Part shown: piece by piece, positions 39,092 through 47,080 of the stretch | How positions within the stretch are numbered: the first letter of the stretch is position 1 | Layout: each line of letters begins with the position of its first letter | DNA from: Armatimonadota bacterium | GTDB lineage: Bacteria > Sysuimicrobiota > Sysuimicrobiia > Sysuimicrobiales > Sysuimicrobiaceae | Length of the DNA: 64,000 nt | NCBI GenBank assembly: GCA_031432545.1 | Contig: JAVKGX010000005.1 | Coordinates: 62,001 to 126,000, forward strand | Direction of reading: 5' to 3' | The notes under the pieces: generated by a model | The model's input: the letters and a program-made list of their open reading frames with translations, nothing else | Told to the model about the DNA's origin: nothing | Database searches by the model: none | Position numbers and translations under genes: made by a program

Positions 39092-40236
39092 GCGGCGTGG
39101 ACTTCGATTTGACCGAGGCCCAGCGGATCGTGCAGCAGTCGGTCGGCGACTTCGCCGCGCGCGAGGTCCGGCCGCAGGCCGCGGCCTGGGACCGCGAGGG
39201 GAGGTTCCCGCACGAAGTGGTGCCCCGGCTCGCCGAGCTCGGGCTGCTCGGGATGACGATCCCGGAGCAGTACGGCGGCAGCGAACTCGACACGGTGAGC
39301 ATCGCGCTGGCGATCGAGCGCATCGCCTGGGCCGACGGCGCGCTCGCGCTCACCGTTGCTTCGCACAACTCGTTGTGCGCGTCGCACATCGCACGCTTCG
39401 GCAGCTCGTGGCAGAAAGCGAGGTACCTGCCGCCCCTGGCGGCCGGGGAGGCATTGGGTGGGTGGTGCCTGACCGAGCCCCACGCCGGCAGTGACGCTGC
39501 AGCGATCCGGACCCGAGCGGAACGGCGCGGGAGCGTGTACGTGCTCAACGGTTCCAAGGTCTTCGTGACGCAGGGGTCCGTTGCCGGCGTGTACGTCGTG
39601 CTCGCCGTGACCGATCCCACGCGCGCGCGAGAGGGGATCAGTGCATTCATCGTCGAGCGCCAGACACCCGGTGTGAGGGTGGGCAAGAAGGAGGACAAGC
39701 TGGGTCTACGCGCGTCCGACACCGCCGAGGTCGTCTTCGAGGATGCCGAGGTGCCGGAGGACAACCGCATTGGTGAGGAGGGCGCCGGATACGAGCAGGC
39801 GATGCGGGTGCTGGAAGGCGGCCGCATCGGAATCGGCGCGATGGCGGTGGGGATCGGGCGGGCGTCGCTGGAGGCGAGCCTCGCGTACGCGCGGCAACGG
39901 CACGCGTTCGGGCAACCCATCGCGCAGTTTCAGGCGGTGCAGTGGATGCTGGCCGACATGGCGATGGAGCTGGACGCCGCGTGGCTGCTGGTTCTGCGCT
40001 CGGCGTGGCTCGCCGATCGGCAGCTGCCGTTCCGGCGCGAAGCGAGCATGGCCAAGCTGTACGCCTCCGAGGCGGCGCGGCGAGCCACCAACAAGGCCGT
40101 CCAGATCCATGGCGGGTACGGTTTCATCAAGGACTATCCGGTCGAGCGCTACTATCGCGACGTCAAGCTGTGTGAGATCGGCGAGGGAACCAGCGAGATC
40201 CAGCGGCTGATCATCGCCCGTGAAACGCTCGGGTGA
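39088..40236 (+). CDS. Acyl-CoA dehydrogenase
   Basis: This 382-residue FAD enzyme introduces a 2,3-double bond into an acyl-Co[13 protein letters not shown] and [14 protein letters not shown] bind FAD and substrate. RQAFGQ-type [17 protein letters not shown] and the C-terminal [20 protein letters not shown] lead to [14 protein letters not shown] with the catalytic Glu. The type is short/branched-chain, so isovaleryl- or isobutyryl-CoA would fit the nearby oxoacid dehydrogenase; that is inference. The GTG overlaps the rtcB stop. Confidence 0.93.
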   Translation: MSGVDFDLTEAQRIVQQSVGDFAAREVRPQAAAWDREGRFPHEVVPRLAELGLLGMTIPEQYGGSELDTVSIALAIERIAWADGALALTVASHNSLCASHIARFGSSWQKARYLPPLAAGEALGGWCLTEPHAGSDAAAIRTRAERRGSVYVLNGSKVFVTQGSVAGVYVVLAVTDPTRAREGISAFIVERQTPGVRVGKKEDKLGLRASDTAEVVFEDAEVPEDNRIGEEGAGYEQAMRVLEGGRIGIGAMAVGIGRASLEASLAYARQRHAFGQPIAQFQAVQWMLADMAMELDAAWLLVLRSAWLADRQLPFRREASMAKLYASEAARRATNKAVQIHGGYGFIKDYPVERYYRDVKLCEIGEGTSEIQRLIIARETLG

Positions 40237-40243
40237 ATTCGAT

Positions 40244-40264
40244 GAGCGGGGACGGACCCCGCTC
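40244..40264 (+). terminator. Perfect 8-bp hairpin after the acyl-CoA dehydrogenase
   Basis: GAGCGGGG and CCCCGCTC enclose a five-base loop, 7 nt past the stop. No T-run follows, so termination may be weak or it may protect the 3' end. Confidence 0.4.
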
Positions 40265-40308
40265 CAGCGGACGGCCCTCCGAACCCCGCACCACGGATCA
40301 CGGCGCCC

Positions 40309-41625
40309 ATGACCGGGGCCTGGCTGGTCGTCCTGTTCTTGATCTCCGTCAACGCGTTGTATGTGCTGGCGGAGTTTGCGGCCGTGAGCGTCCGCCGGAC
40401 CCAGGTCCGCCGGTTGGCAGAGCAGGGCAACCGGCTGGCCGCCATGCTGCTGTCCGTCGTGGAGGATCGCCGCGCCCTGGACACGTACGTGGCGGCGTGC
40501 CAGATCGGCATCACGTGGTCGAGCCTGGTACTGGGGGCCTACGGCCAGGCGACGCTGGCGCCCCGCGTCGCACCGCTGTTCGAGAGCTGGGGCGGGTTGC
40601 AGCAGGCCGCCGCCCACTCCACTTCGGCGGTGGTCGTGCTCGTTGGGCTCACGGCCCTGCAGGTCGTCCTCGGCGAACTCGTGCCCAAGTCGGCCGCCCT
40701 GCAGCACCCCACGCCCTCCGCCCTGTATACCGCGCTGCCCATGCGGTGGTCCCTGGCCGCCTACGCGTGGTTCATCCGTCTGCTCAACGGCAGCGCGTGG
40801 GCCGTGTTGCGCCTGCTGGGGATGGCGTCGACCGGCCACCGGCACATCCACTCGCCGGATGAGATCGAGCTGCTGATCGCGCAAAGCCGCGACGCGGGGC
40901 TGCTGGAGCCTGACGAGCACGACCGGCTGCGCCGGGCGCTGCGGCTGGCCCGGCGGCCGGTGCGGCAGTTGATGGTCCCCCGGCCCCAGATGGTCGCCCT
41001 CGATCTGACTGCGCCGGCCGACGAACTGGTGGACCGCGTCCTGACCGCTCCGTACACGCGGCTGCCTGCCTACGAGGGGTCGATCGACAGGGTCGTGGGC
41101 GTCCTGCACACCAAGGACTTCGCGTTGTGCTGGCTGGACGGCGCAGACGCCGCGTCCGTCCGCGCGTCGCTGCGGCCGCCCCTGTTCGTTCCCGAGAGCA
41201 TGACGGCCGACCGGGTCCTGGCGCGGCTGCGGGAGGGGCGCAGCCACATGGCCATCGTGCTGGACGAGTTCGGCGGCGTGGCGGGGTTGGTGACGGTCGA
41301 AGACGTCCTCGGGGAGGTGCTGGGCGAGGTGGGCGACGAGTTCCACGCGCCCGAGCCCGCCCCCGAGCCGATGCCCGACGGACGCGTGCGGTTGCCCGGG
41401 CGGATGCCTCTCGACGAGGCCGAAGCGTGGCTGGGCACCCGATGGGAAGGCGAGTCCGAGACAGTCGGCGGACTGGTCGTCGAGACCCTCGGACGGGTGC
41501 CGGTGGCGGGCGAGCGCGTGAACGTGCGGGGCGTGGACGTCGAGGTGGAGCGCGTCGCGGGCCACGCCGTGCTGTCGGTCTTGGCGACCCCTCTGCGGCC
41601 GGACGGCGGAGGAGAGGATGGATAG
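40309..41625 (+). CDS. CNNM/CorC-family transporter with CBS pair (copy 1)
   Basis: The 438-residue membrane protein has an N-terminal CNNM (DUF21) domain of four helices, residues 1-190 (AEFAAVSVRRTQVRRLAEQG, LVLGAYG, VVLGELVPKSAALQ). Two CBS domains follow, about 205-330 (RQLMVPRPQMVALD, then FGGVAGLVTVEDVLGEVLG). A CorC_HlyC domain (RVRLPGRMPLDEAEAWL) ends it. The family is linked to magnesium or divalent-cation export. It is the first of two overlapping paralogues. Confidence 0.9.
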   Translation: MTGAWLVVLFLISVNALYVLAEFAAVSVRRTQVRRLAEQGNRLAAMLLSVVEDRRALDTYVAACQIGITWSSLVLGAYGQATLAPRVAPLFESWGGLQQAAAHSTSAVVVLVGLTALQVVLGELVPKSAALQHPTPSALYTALPMRWSLAAYAWFIRLLNGSAWAVLRLLGMASTGHRHIHSPDEIELLIAQSRDAGLLEPDEHDRLRRALRLARRPVRQLMVPRPQMVALDLTAPADELVDRVLTAPYTRLPAYEGSIDRVVGVLHTKDFALCWLDGADAASVRASLRPPLFVPESMTADRVLARLREGRSHMAIVLDEFGGVAGLVTVEDVLGEVLGEVGDEFHAPEPAPEPMPDGRVRLPGRMPLDEAEAWLGTRWEGESETVGGLVVETLGRVPVAGERVNVRGVDVEVERVAGHAVLSVLATPLRPDGGGEDG

Positions 41626-42931
41626 CTGGACCCCAGTGGCCGTCATCGCCGGTCTGATCCTGCTCAACGGCGTGTTCGTCGCCGCGGAGTTTGCCATCGT
41701 CGGTGCTCCCCGCGCTCGCATCCAGTACCGCGCCGCGCTCGGGCACCGTCTGGCGCGCCGGGTGTGGGACGTACTGCAGGACCCGCAGCGGCAGGATCGC
41801 TACGTGGCCACCGCCCAATTGGGCATCACCTTCGCCAGCATCGGGCTGGGCATGTACGGCGAGCATGTCGTCGCCGACTGGCTCGCCGAGGTGTTCGGAT
41901 CGCTGGGTGCCGGGCGCTGGATCGCCGCCCACACAGTGGGCAGCGCGACGGCGGTGGTCCTGCTGACCTACCTGCACATCGTGCTGGGCGAGATGGTCCC
42001 CAAGGCTCTGGCGTTGCAGCGCGCCGAGCAGACGGCCTACTGGGTCACGCCGTTGATGGGGTGGCTTCGGACGGCCCTGTATCCGCTTGTGGCAGGATTG
42101 AACGGCGCGGGCAACAGCGTCCTCCGACTGCTGGGCATCCGACGGCAGGCGGCGACGCATCACTACTACACACCGGAGGAGCTGCTGTATGTCGTGCAGG
42201 AGAGCGCAGAGGGCGGGGTGCTGCAGCGTGAGTCGGGGAGGATGCTGCGGGAGTTGTTCGAGTTCGGAGACCGCACGGCGGCCGAGGTGATGGTGCCGCG
42301 GGTGCGCATCGTCGGGATCCCGATCGGTGCCACGTCCCAGGAGATTTCCGCGATCCTCCGCGCCCAGCCACATACCCGCTACCCGGTGTATCGGGGTGAC
42401 CTCGACCACGTGGTGGGCATGGTCCACATCAAGGATCTGCTGCGGCTGTACGGCGGGCGCCGATCGCTGGAACTGCCGGATGTGCGGTCTGTGCCGTTCG
42501 TACCGCAGACGGCGACCCTGACGGCCGTGTTGGCGGCGATGCGCCGGGCGCGCACGCAGATCGCGATCGTCATCGACGAGCACGGGGGTACTTCGGGGCT
42601 CGTGACGGTCGAGGATCTGTTCGAGGAGGTTGTGGGCGATATCGAGGAATCGGGAGGGCGGCGTCCGGACATCTACGAGGACGACACCGGACGCGTGCGC
42701 GCGGCGGGAACGGCGAGGCTGGACGAAGTCGGCGAGCGCTTCGGGCGAGTGCTGGAGCACGAAGAGGTGGACACCGTCAGCGGTCTGGTGCTGGCGCTGC
42801 TCGGCCGGCCACCGGCGGTCGGTGATGCGGTCACCTACGACGGGCTGCGATTTGAAGTCCTGGCCGTCAAGGGGTACGGTGTGGAAGAGTGCGCGATACG
42901 ACGCGTGGACGCAGAGGAGGGTTCGCGTTGA
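41618..42931 (+). CDS. CNNM/CorC-family transporter with CBS pair (copy 2)
   Basis: The 437-residue paralogue has the same order: CNNM domain 1-190 (AAEFAIVGAPRARIQYRAA, HIVLGEMVPKALAL), CBS pair 205-335 (RTAAEVMVPRVRIVGI, HGGTSGLVTVEDLFEEVVGDI) and CorC_HlyC tail (VRAAGTARLDEVGERFG). It overlaps copy 1 by 8 nt, and its TGA overlaps the TTG start of the MetE-like gene. The pair could work as a heterodimer, as CNNM proteins are dimeric. Confidence 0.9.
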   Translation: MDSWTPVAVIAGLILLNGVFVAAEFAIVGAPRARIQYRAALGHRLARRVWDVLQDPQRQDRYVATAQLGITFASIGLGMYGEHVVADWLAEVFGSLGAGRWIAAHTVGSATAVVLLTYLHIVLGEMVPKALALQRAEQTAYWVTPLMGWLRTALYPLVAGLNGAGNSVLRLLGIRRQAATHHYYTPEELLYVVQESAEGGVLQRESGRMLRELFEFGDRTAAEVMVPRVRIVGIPIGATSQEISAILRAQPHTRYPVYRGDLDHVVGMVHIKDLLRLYGGRRSLELPDVRSVPFVPQTATLTAVLAAMRRARTQIAIVIDEHGGTSGLVTVEDLFEEVVGDIEESGGRRPDIYEDDTGRVRAAGTARLDEVGERFGRVLEHEEVDTVSGLVLALLGRPPAVGDAVTYDGLRFEVLAVKGYGVEECAIRRVDAEEGSR

Positions 42932-43908
42932 TCACGACGGTTGTCGGCAGTTACCCGAAGGTTCCGGATCTGCCAGCTCCCGGCAAATGGCGCACCGGGG
43001 CGGAGAAGCTGCAGCGCGGCCAGATCACCCCCGAGGCCTTTCGGGCGATCGAGGACGAGGTGACGCGGGAGGTGATCGCGGAGCAGGTCGAAGCGGGTCT
43101 GGATTTGATCACCGACGGCCAGATCCGGTGGGAGGACGGTCAGACCTACTTCGCGCGGCGGATGGGGGGCTTTTCGATCGACGGCCTGCAGCGGTGGTTC
43201 GACACGAATGTCTACTACCGGGAGCCGGTGTGCGAGGGCGAGGTCACCTGGCGGGAGCCGATCACCGTCGAGGACTACCGGTTCGCGGTCTCGTCCAGCC
43301 CTCGGCCGGTCAAGCCGGTGGTGACCGGGCCGTACACGATCGCGCGCCTGAGCCAGAACCGCCACTACCCGACGTTTGCTGAGTTCGTGCTCGCGCTGGC
43401 GCGTACGTTGAACCGTGAACTCCACGCGCTGGCCGCCGAACGTCCGTCGTGGATCCAGGTCGACGAGCCGGCCATCACCCAGTACAAACCTGACTTTCCG
43501 CTATTCCGGGACGCGATGGCGGTTCTGGTCGAAGGCGTCGACGCGCCGCTGGCGCTGTACACGTACTTTGGCGACGTGGCCGGGATCTACCCGCAGATCC
43601 TCGATTTGCCCTTCGGTCTGATCGGACTGGACTTCGTTGCCGGCCACCGCAACTGGGAGGTGGTCCAAGACGCCCGGTTCCCGGACGACCGGGTTTTGGG
43701 TTTCGGGATCCTCGACGCGCGCAATACGCGCATGGAGACCGTCGACGAGGTACGGGCGGCGCTGGACCGGGTGGCGAAGATCGTGCCGCTCGACCGCCTC
43801 CACCTCAGTCCCAGCGCCGGACTGGAGTTCCTGCCCCGCCGGGTGGCCAGGGCGAAGATCGCGCGGATCGCCGAAGTCAAGCGCGTCGTCGAGGGGGTGA
43901 CCGCATGA
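42928..43908 (+). CDS. MetE N-terminal-barrel-like protein (separate gene)
   Basis: The 326-residue protein is one TIM-barrel of the cobalamin-independent methionine synthase superfamily. TYFGDVAGIYPQILDLP, GLDFVAGHRN, LGFGILDARN and LSPSAGLEF match the N-terminal barrel of full MetE. WIQVDEPAI is also present. It lacks the His/Cys zinc ligands seen in the neighbour (positions read TYFGD and SPSAG). So it probably does not bind homocysteine zinc itself; it may bind folate or assist the next protein. A TTG with GAGGAGGG upstream overlaps the CNNM stop. Confidence 0.8.
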   Translation: MITTVVGSYPKVPDLPAPGKWRTGAEKLQRGQITPEAFRAIEDEVTREVIAEQVEAGLDLITDGQIRWEDGQTYFARRMGGFSIDGLQRWFDTNVYYREPVCEGEVTWREPITVEDYRFAVSSSPRPVKPVVTGPYTIARLSQNRHYPTFAEFVLALARTLNRELHALAAERPSWIQVDEPAITQYKPDFPLFRDAMAVLVEGVDAPLALYTYFGDVAGIYPQILDLPFGLIGLDFVAGHRNWEVVQDARFPDDRVLGFGILDARNTRMETVDEVRAALDRVAKIVPLDRLHLSPSAGLEFLPRRVARAKIARIAEVKRVVEGVTA

Positions 43909-44897
43909 GCGCGCTGCCGCTGTTCCCGACGACCACCGTCGGGTCGTTCCCCAAGCCGCCGTACCTCCTGGAGGCGCGCCGCAGGCGCCTGCGTGGGCAG
44001 GCCGACCCCGACGAACTCCGCGATCTGGAACGCCGCGCCACACGGGAGTGGATCGAGCGCCAGATGGCGCTGGGGATCGACATCCTGGTCGACGGCGAGA
44101 TGTACCGCGGCGACATGGTGGCGTTCTTCGCCGACGAGATGGAAGGCTTCGAGATCGCCGGATTGGTGCGGTCGTACGGCAATCGGTTCTACCCGAAGCC
44201 GGTGGTGACGGGTCCGGTGGGGCGGCGACGGCCCATCACCGTCGAGTGGTTCCGCTATGCCCAGTCTCTGACCGATCGGCCGGTCAAGGGCATGCTCACC
44301 GGGCCGTACACGATCGCGGAATGGTCGTTCAACGAGTACTACCCGACACGGCGCGCGCTCGTCATGGAGCTCGCACGCGCGATCCACGAGGAGGCGGTGG
44401 ACCTGGAGCGCGCGGGTGCGCGCTTCATCCAGATCGACGAGCCCGCCATCCACACGCGCCCAGACGAGGACTTCGCGCTGGCGGCCGAAGCGATGGAGAT
44501 CGTGACTGACGGCCTGGGTGCTTACACGATCACCCACATCTGCTACGGGGACGTTCCGCGGATCTATCCCGCGATGCTAAAGCTGGCGGTGAATCAGATC
44601 GACCTGGCGCTCAAGAACGAGGAGTTCGCGCTGCTGGAGACGTTCAGGCAGCACCCCTTCACCCGTGACATCGGGCTGGGTGTTGTGGACGCCCACTCGC
44701 ACCGGGTCGAGTCGGTCGAGGAGATCGCGCAAGGCATCCGGCTCGCCTTGGAGGTATTCGAGCCGCGCCAGATCTGCGTCTCGCCCGACTGCGGTCTGAA
44801 GACGCGGACGACGGAGGAGACGGTGGCCAAGCTGCGCGCGATGGTCACGGCCGCCGGGCTCGTCCGCGCGGAGGTCGCACGCGGGGTGGGGGCGTAG
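43905..44897 (+). CDS. MetE C-terminal-barrel (catalytic) protein, cobalamin-independent methionine synthase-like
   Basis: The 330-residue barrel holds the catalytic zinc set of MetE: His and Cys in THICYGD, a Glu in the following strand region (KNEEFALLE) and Cys in SPDCGLKTR. TTTVGSFPKP, KGMLTGPYTI and QIDEPAIHTRP are typical MetE C-barrel marks. It should transfer a methyl group to homocysteine. The methyl donor is unclear: methyl-tetrahydrofolate or another. It overlaps the zinc-less partner by 4 nt, so the two are very likely used as a pair. Confidence 0.87.
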   Translation: MSALPLFPTTTVGSFPKPPYLLEARRRRLRGQADPDELRDLERRATREWIERQMALGIDILVDGEMYRGDMVAFFADEMEGFEIAGLVRSYGNRFYPKPVVTGPVGRRRPITVEWFRYAQSLTDRPVKGMLTGPYTIAEWSFNEYYPTRRALVMELARAIHEEAVDLERAGARFIQIDEPAIHTRPDEDFALAAEAMEIVTDGLGAYTITHICYGDVPRIYPAMLKLAVNQIDLALKNEEFALLETFRQHPFTRDIGLGVVDAHSHRVESVEEIAQGIRLALEVFEPRQICVSPDCGLKTRTTEETVAKLRAMVTAAGLVRAEVARGVGA

Positions 44898-45617
44898 GTG
44901 GCCGAGGTCCGGCGATCGCGCCGGCGGCGCCGCAGGCGCACCGCGGCTGTGGCGGCACCGGCCCCGACCGAGGCGGGTCCGGGGACCGGGGTCGCCGACC
45001 TCCCCCGCGCCGTAACCGTCACCGGCCATCGGTACATCCGGGCGGCGCCCCAAGCGGTGTATGGCATGATCAGCCGGCTGGAGCACCTGCCGCGATGGAC
45101 GACGCTGTGGTTCCGGTCGGACGTGGTCGACCGAAAGCAGGGTCAGGTGACGGTGCAGTTGCGGGGGTACGTAGCAGGACTGCCGGTGGAATCGACGGTT
45201 CGGGCAACGCTGCAGCCCCCACGTGCACTCCAGTGGCGACAGCTGGCGGGGACGCTCCTGCACTACGGAGCGCGGTTCGAGCTGGACGGGGTCGAGGAGG
45301 GTACGCTCGTCACATATACGGTCCAGATGGAACCGGGAACTGTACTGCTGGGCGAGGGGGCCACCCGGCTCGTGCTCGTCGAGGAGGTCGAGCGCACCCT
45401 CGGTCGCCTGAAGATCAGCGCCGAACGCGAACTGGTGGCCGAAGAGATCCGGCTGATGAAAGCGAGGCCTGCGGGGTCGACCCTGGGGCCCACGGAAGCA
45501 CCTCCGGCACCGCCCCCATCGGCCGAACAACCGACGACGGCCGGTGCCGCCGCAGAACAAGCAACCTCGGCACCGGCCAGGAAGCGGCGCCGCAGGAGAA
45601 GGCGGTCGCGACACTGA
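44898..45617 (+). CDS. SRPBCC-fold protein with Arg-rich ends
   Basis: The 239-residue protein has an SRPBCC/polyketide-cyclase-like core at about 40-180 (YIRAAPQAVYGMISRLEHLP, then a long helix VEEVERTLGRLKISAERE). Such folds bind hydrophobic ligands. Both ends are basic: RRSRRRRRRR near residue 5, and RKRRRRRRRSRH as the last residues, with a Pro/Ala/Thr linker before the tail. Such ends suggest binding to nucleic acid or acidic lipid. The GTG directly follows the MetE-like stop. I do not know its role. Confidence 0.65.
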   Translation: MAEVRRSRRRRRRRTAAVAAPAPTEAGPGTGVADLPRAVTVTGHRYIRAAPQAVYGMISRLEHLPRWTTLWFRSDVVDRKQGQVTVQLRGYVAGLPVESTVRATLQPPRALQWRQLAGTLLHYGARFELDGVEEGTLVTYTVQMEPGTVLLGEGATRLVLVEEVERTLGRLKISAERELVAEEIRLMKARPAGSTLGPTEAPPAPPPSAEQPTTAGAAAEQATSAPARKRRRRRRRSRH

Positions 45618-45766
45618 CCGAGATGCCGGCCGCCCCGCCCGGTCAGGCTACCAGCCCAGTCAATGGGTCGGCGGATCTATGATATAGTGACCTTGTCGAT
45701 CCGTGTTCTCCACGATCCCTCTGCGCGCTTCCGGTTCCCAGCGAAGACTGACGAGGAGGTGCAGCC

Positions 45767-47059
45767 ATGACCTGTAGGACTCTGGCGGTCCTGGTTGGTG
45801 TGCTGTTGGTTGCAGCCGCCTGTGCGCCCCGGACGGGGGAGGTGGAGGCAGAGCGCATCGGCGGCACGGTCACCGTGCTCGGGGTTTGGGGCGGGGCTGA
45901 GCTCGAGAGTTTCCGCGAGATGGTGAGGCCGTTCGAGCAACGCACCGGCATCACCGTGGAGTACGAGGGAACGCGCGATCTGAACGCCGTGCTCACGACG
46001 AGGATCCAGGCCGGAAATCCCCCTGACGTAGCGGGTTTGCCTGGGCCGGGTCAGATGGCCGAGTTCGCGCGGGCCGGCCACCTCAAGCCCCTGGACGACG
46101 TCGTGGACGCACAGCAGATGGGCGAGGAGTACGCGCAGACCTGGCGCGACTTGGGCAGCGTGGAAGGCCGCCTGTACGGGATCTTCGTGAAGACGTCCCT
46201 CAAGGGACTGGTCTGGTACAACCCGAAGGCGTTCCAGGCCGCCGGCTACCAGGTTCCGACGACGTTCGACGAACTGATGGCGCTGACGGAACGCATCGCG
46301 GCCGAGGGCAAGACGCCCTGGTGCATCGGCCTGGAGAGCGGCGCAGCCAGCGGCTGGCCGGCCACCGACTGGATCGAGGTGCTGCTGCTGAAGTCGGCCG
46401 GGCCGCAGACGTACGACCAATGGTACCGCCACGAGATCCCGTGGGAGGATCCGGAGGTCCGCGATGCGTGGGAGAAGTTCGGGCGCATCGTCGGCAACCC
46501 GCAGTACGTGTACGGCGGGCGGCAGGGAGTGCTGTCGACGAACTTCGGGGAGTCACCGTTCCCGATGTTCACCGACCCGCCGGGCTGCTACCTGCACCAC
46601 CAGGCGACGTTCATCCAGGACTTCATCCAGCGGCAGTATCCGAACCTGGTGGCGGGTGAGGACTTCGACTTCTTCGCGTTCCCGGCGCCCAATCCGCAGT
46701 TTGCGAACGCGGTGGTTGCGGCCGGCGACCTGTTCGGGATGTTCAACGACACGCCGCAGGCGCGTGCGCTGCTCCGGTACCTGACGACCGCAGATGCGCA
46801 GGCCATCTGGGTCAAGCGGGGCGGGGCGCTGTCGCCGAACCGGCGCGTGAGCCTGGACGACTACCCGGATCCGTTGAGCCGACGGGCGGCCGAGATCCTG
46901 GTCGGCGCCGACATCGCGCGCTTCGACGCCTCGGATCTGATGCCGGAAGCCGTCAACAACGCGTTCTGGAGGGGGACGCTGGACTTCGTCAACGACCCCA
47001 ACCGCCTCCAGGAGATCCTCGCGCGGCTGGAGCGGATCGCGCGGGAGTCGTACAGGTAA
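45767..47059 (+). CDS. ABC transporter extracellular sugar-type solute-binding lipoprotein
   Basis: The 430-residue protein starts with a lipoprotein signal (LAVLVGVLLVAAAC, lipobox Cys19). The fold is family-1 solute-binding protein: VTVLGVWGGAELESF, TRIQAGNPPDVAGLPG, GLVWYNPKAFQAAGY. Ligands are likely sugars or oligosaccharides. No permease or ATPase gene is next to it, so its partners are elsewhere or absent. AT-rich TATGATATAGT at 45678-45688 and GACGAGGAGG are upstream. It faces the histidine kinase gene. Confidence 0.85.
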   Translation: MTCRTLAVLVGVLLVAAACAPRTGEVEAERIGGTVTVLGVWGGAELESFREMVRPFEQRTGITVEYEGTRDLNAVLTTRIQAGNPPDVAGLPGPGQMAEFARAGHLKPLDDVVDAQQMGEEYAQTWRDLGSVEGRLYGIFVKTSLKGLVWYNPKAFQAAGYQVPTTFDELMALTERIAAEGKTPWCIGLESGAASGWPATDWIEVLLLKSAGPQTYDQWYRHEIPWEDPEVRDAWEKFGRIVGNPQYVYGGRQGVLSTNFGESPFPMFTDPPGCYLHHQATFIQDFIQRQYPNLVAGEDFDFFAFPAPNPQFANAVVAAGDLFGMFNDTPQARALLRYLTTADAQAIWVKRGGALSPNRRVSLDDYPDPLSRRAAEILVGADIARFDASDLMPEAVNNAFWRGTLDFVNDPNRLQEILARLERIARESYR

Positions 47060-47080
47060 GCTGTTTCGTACCGGACTGCG

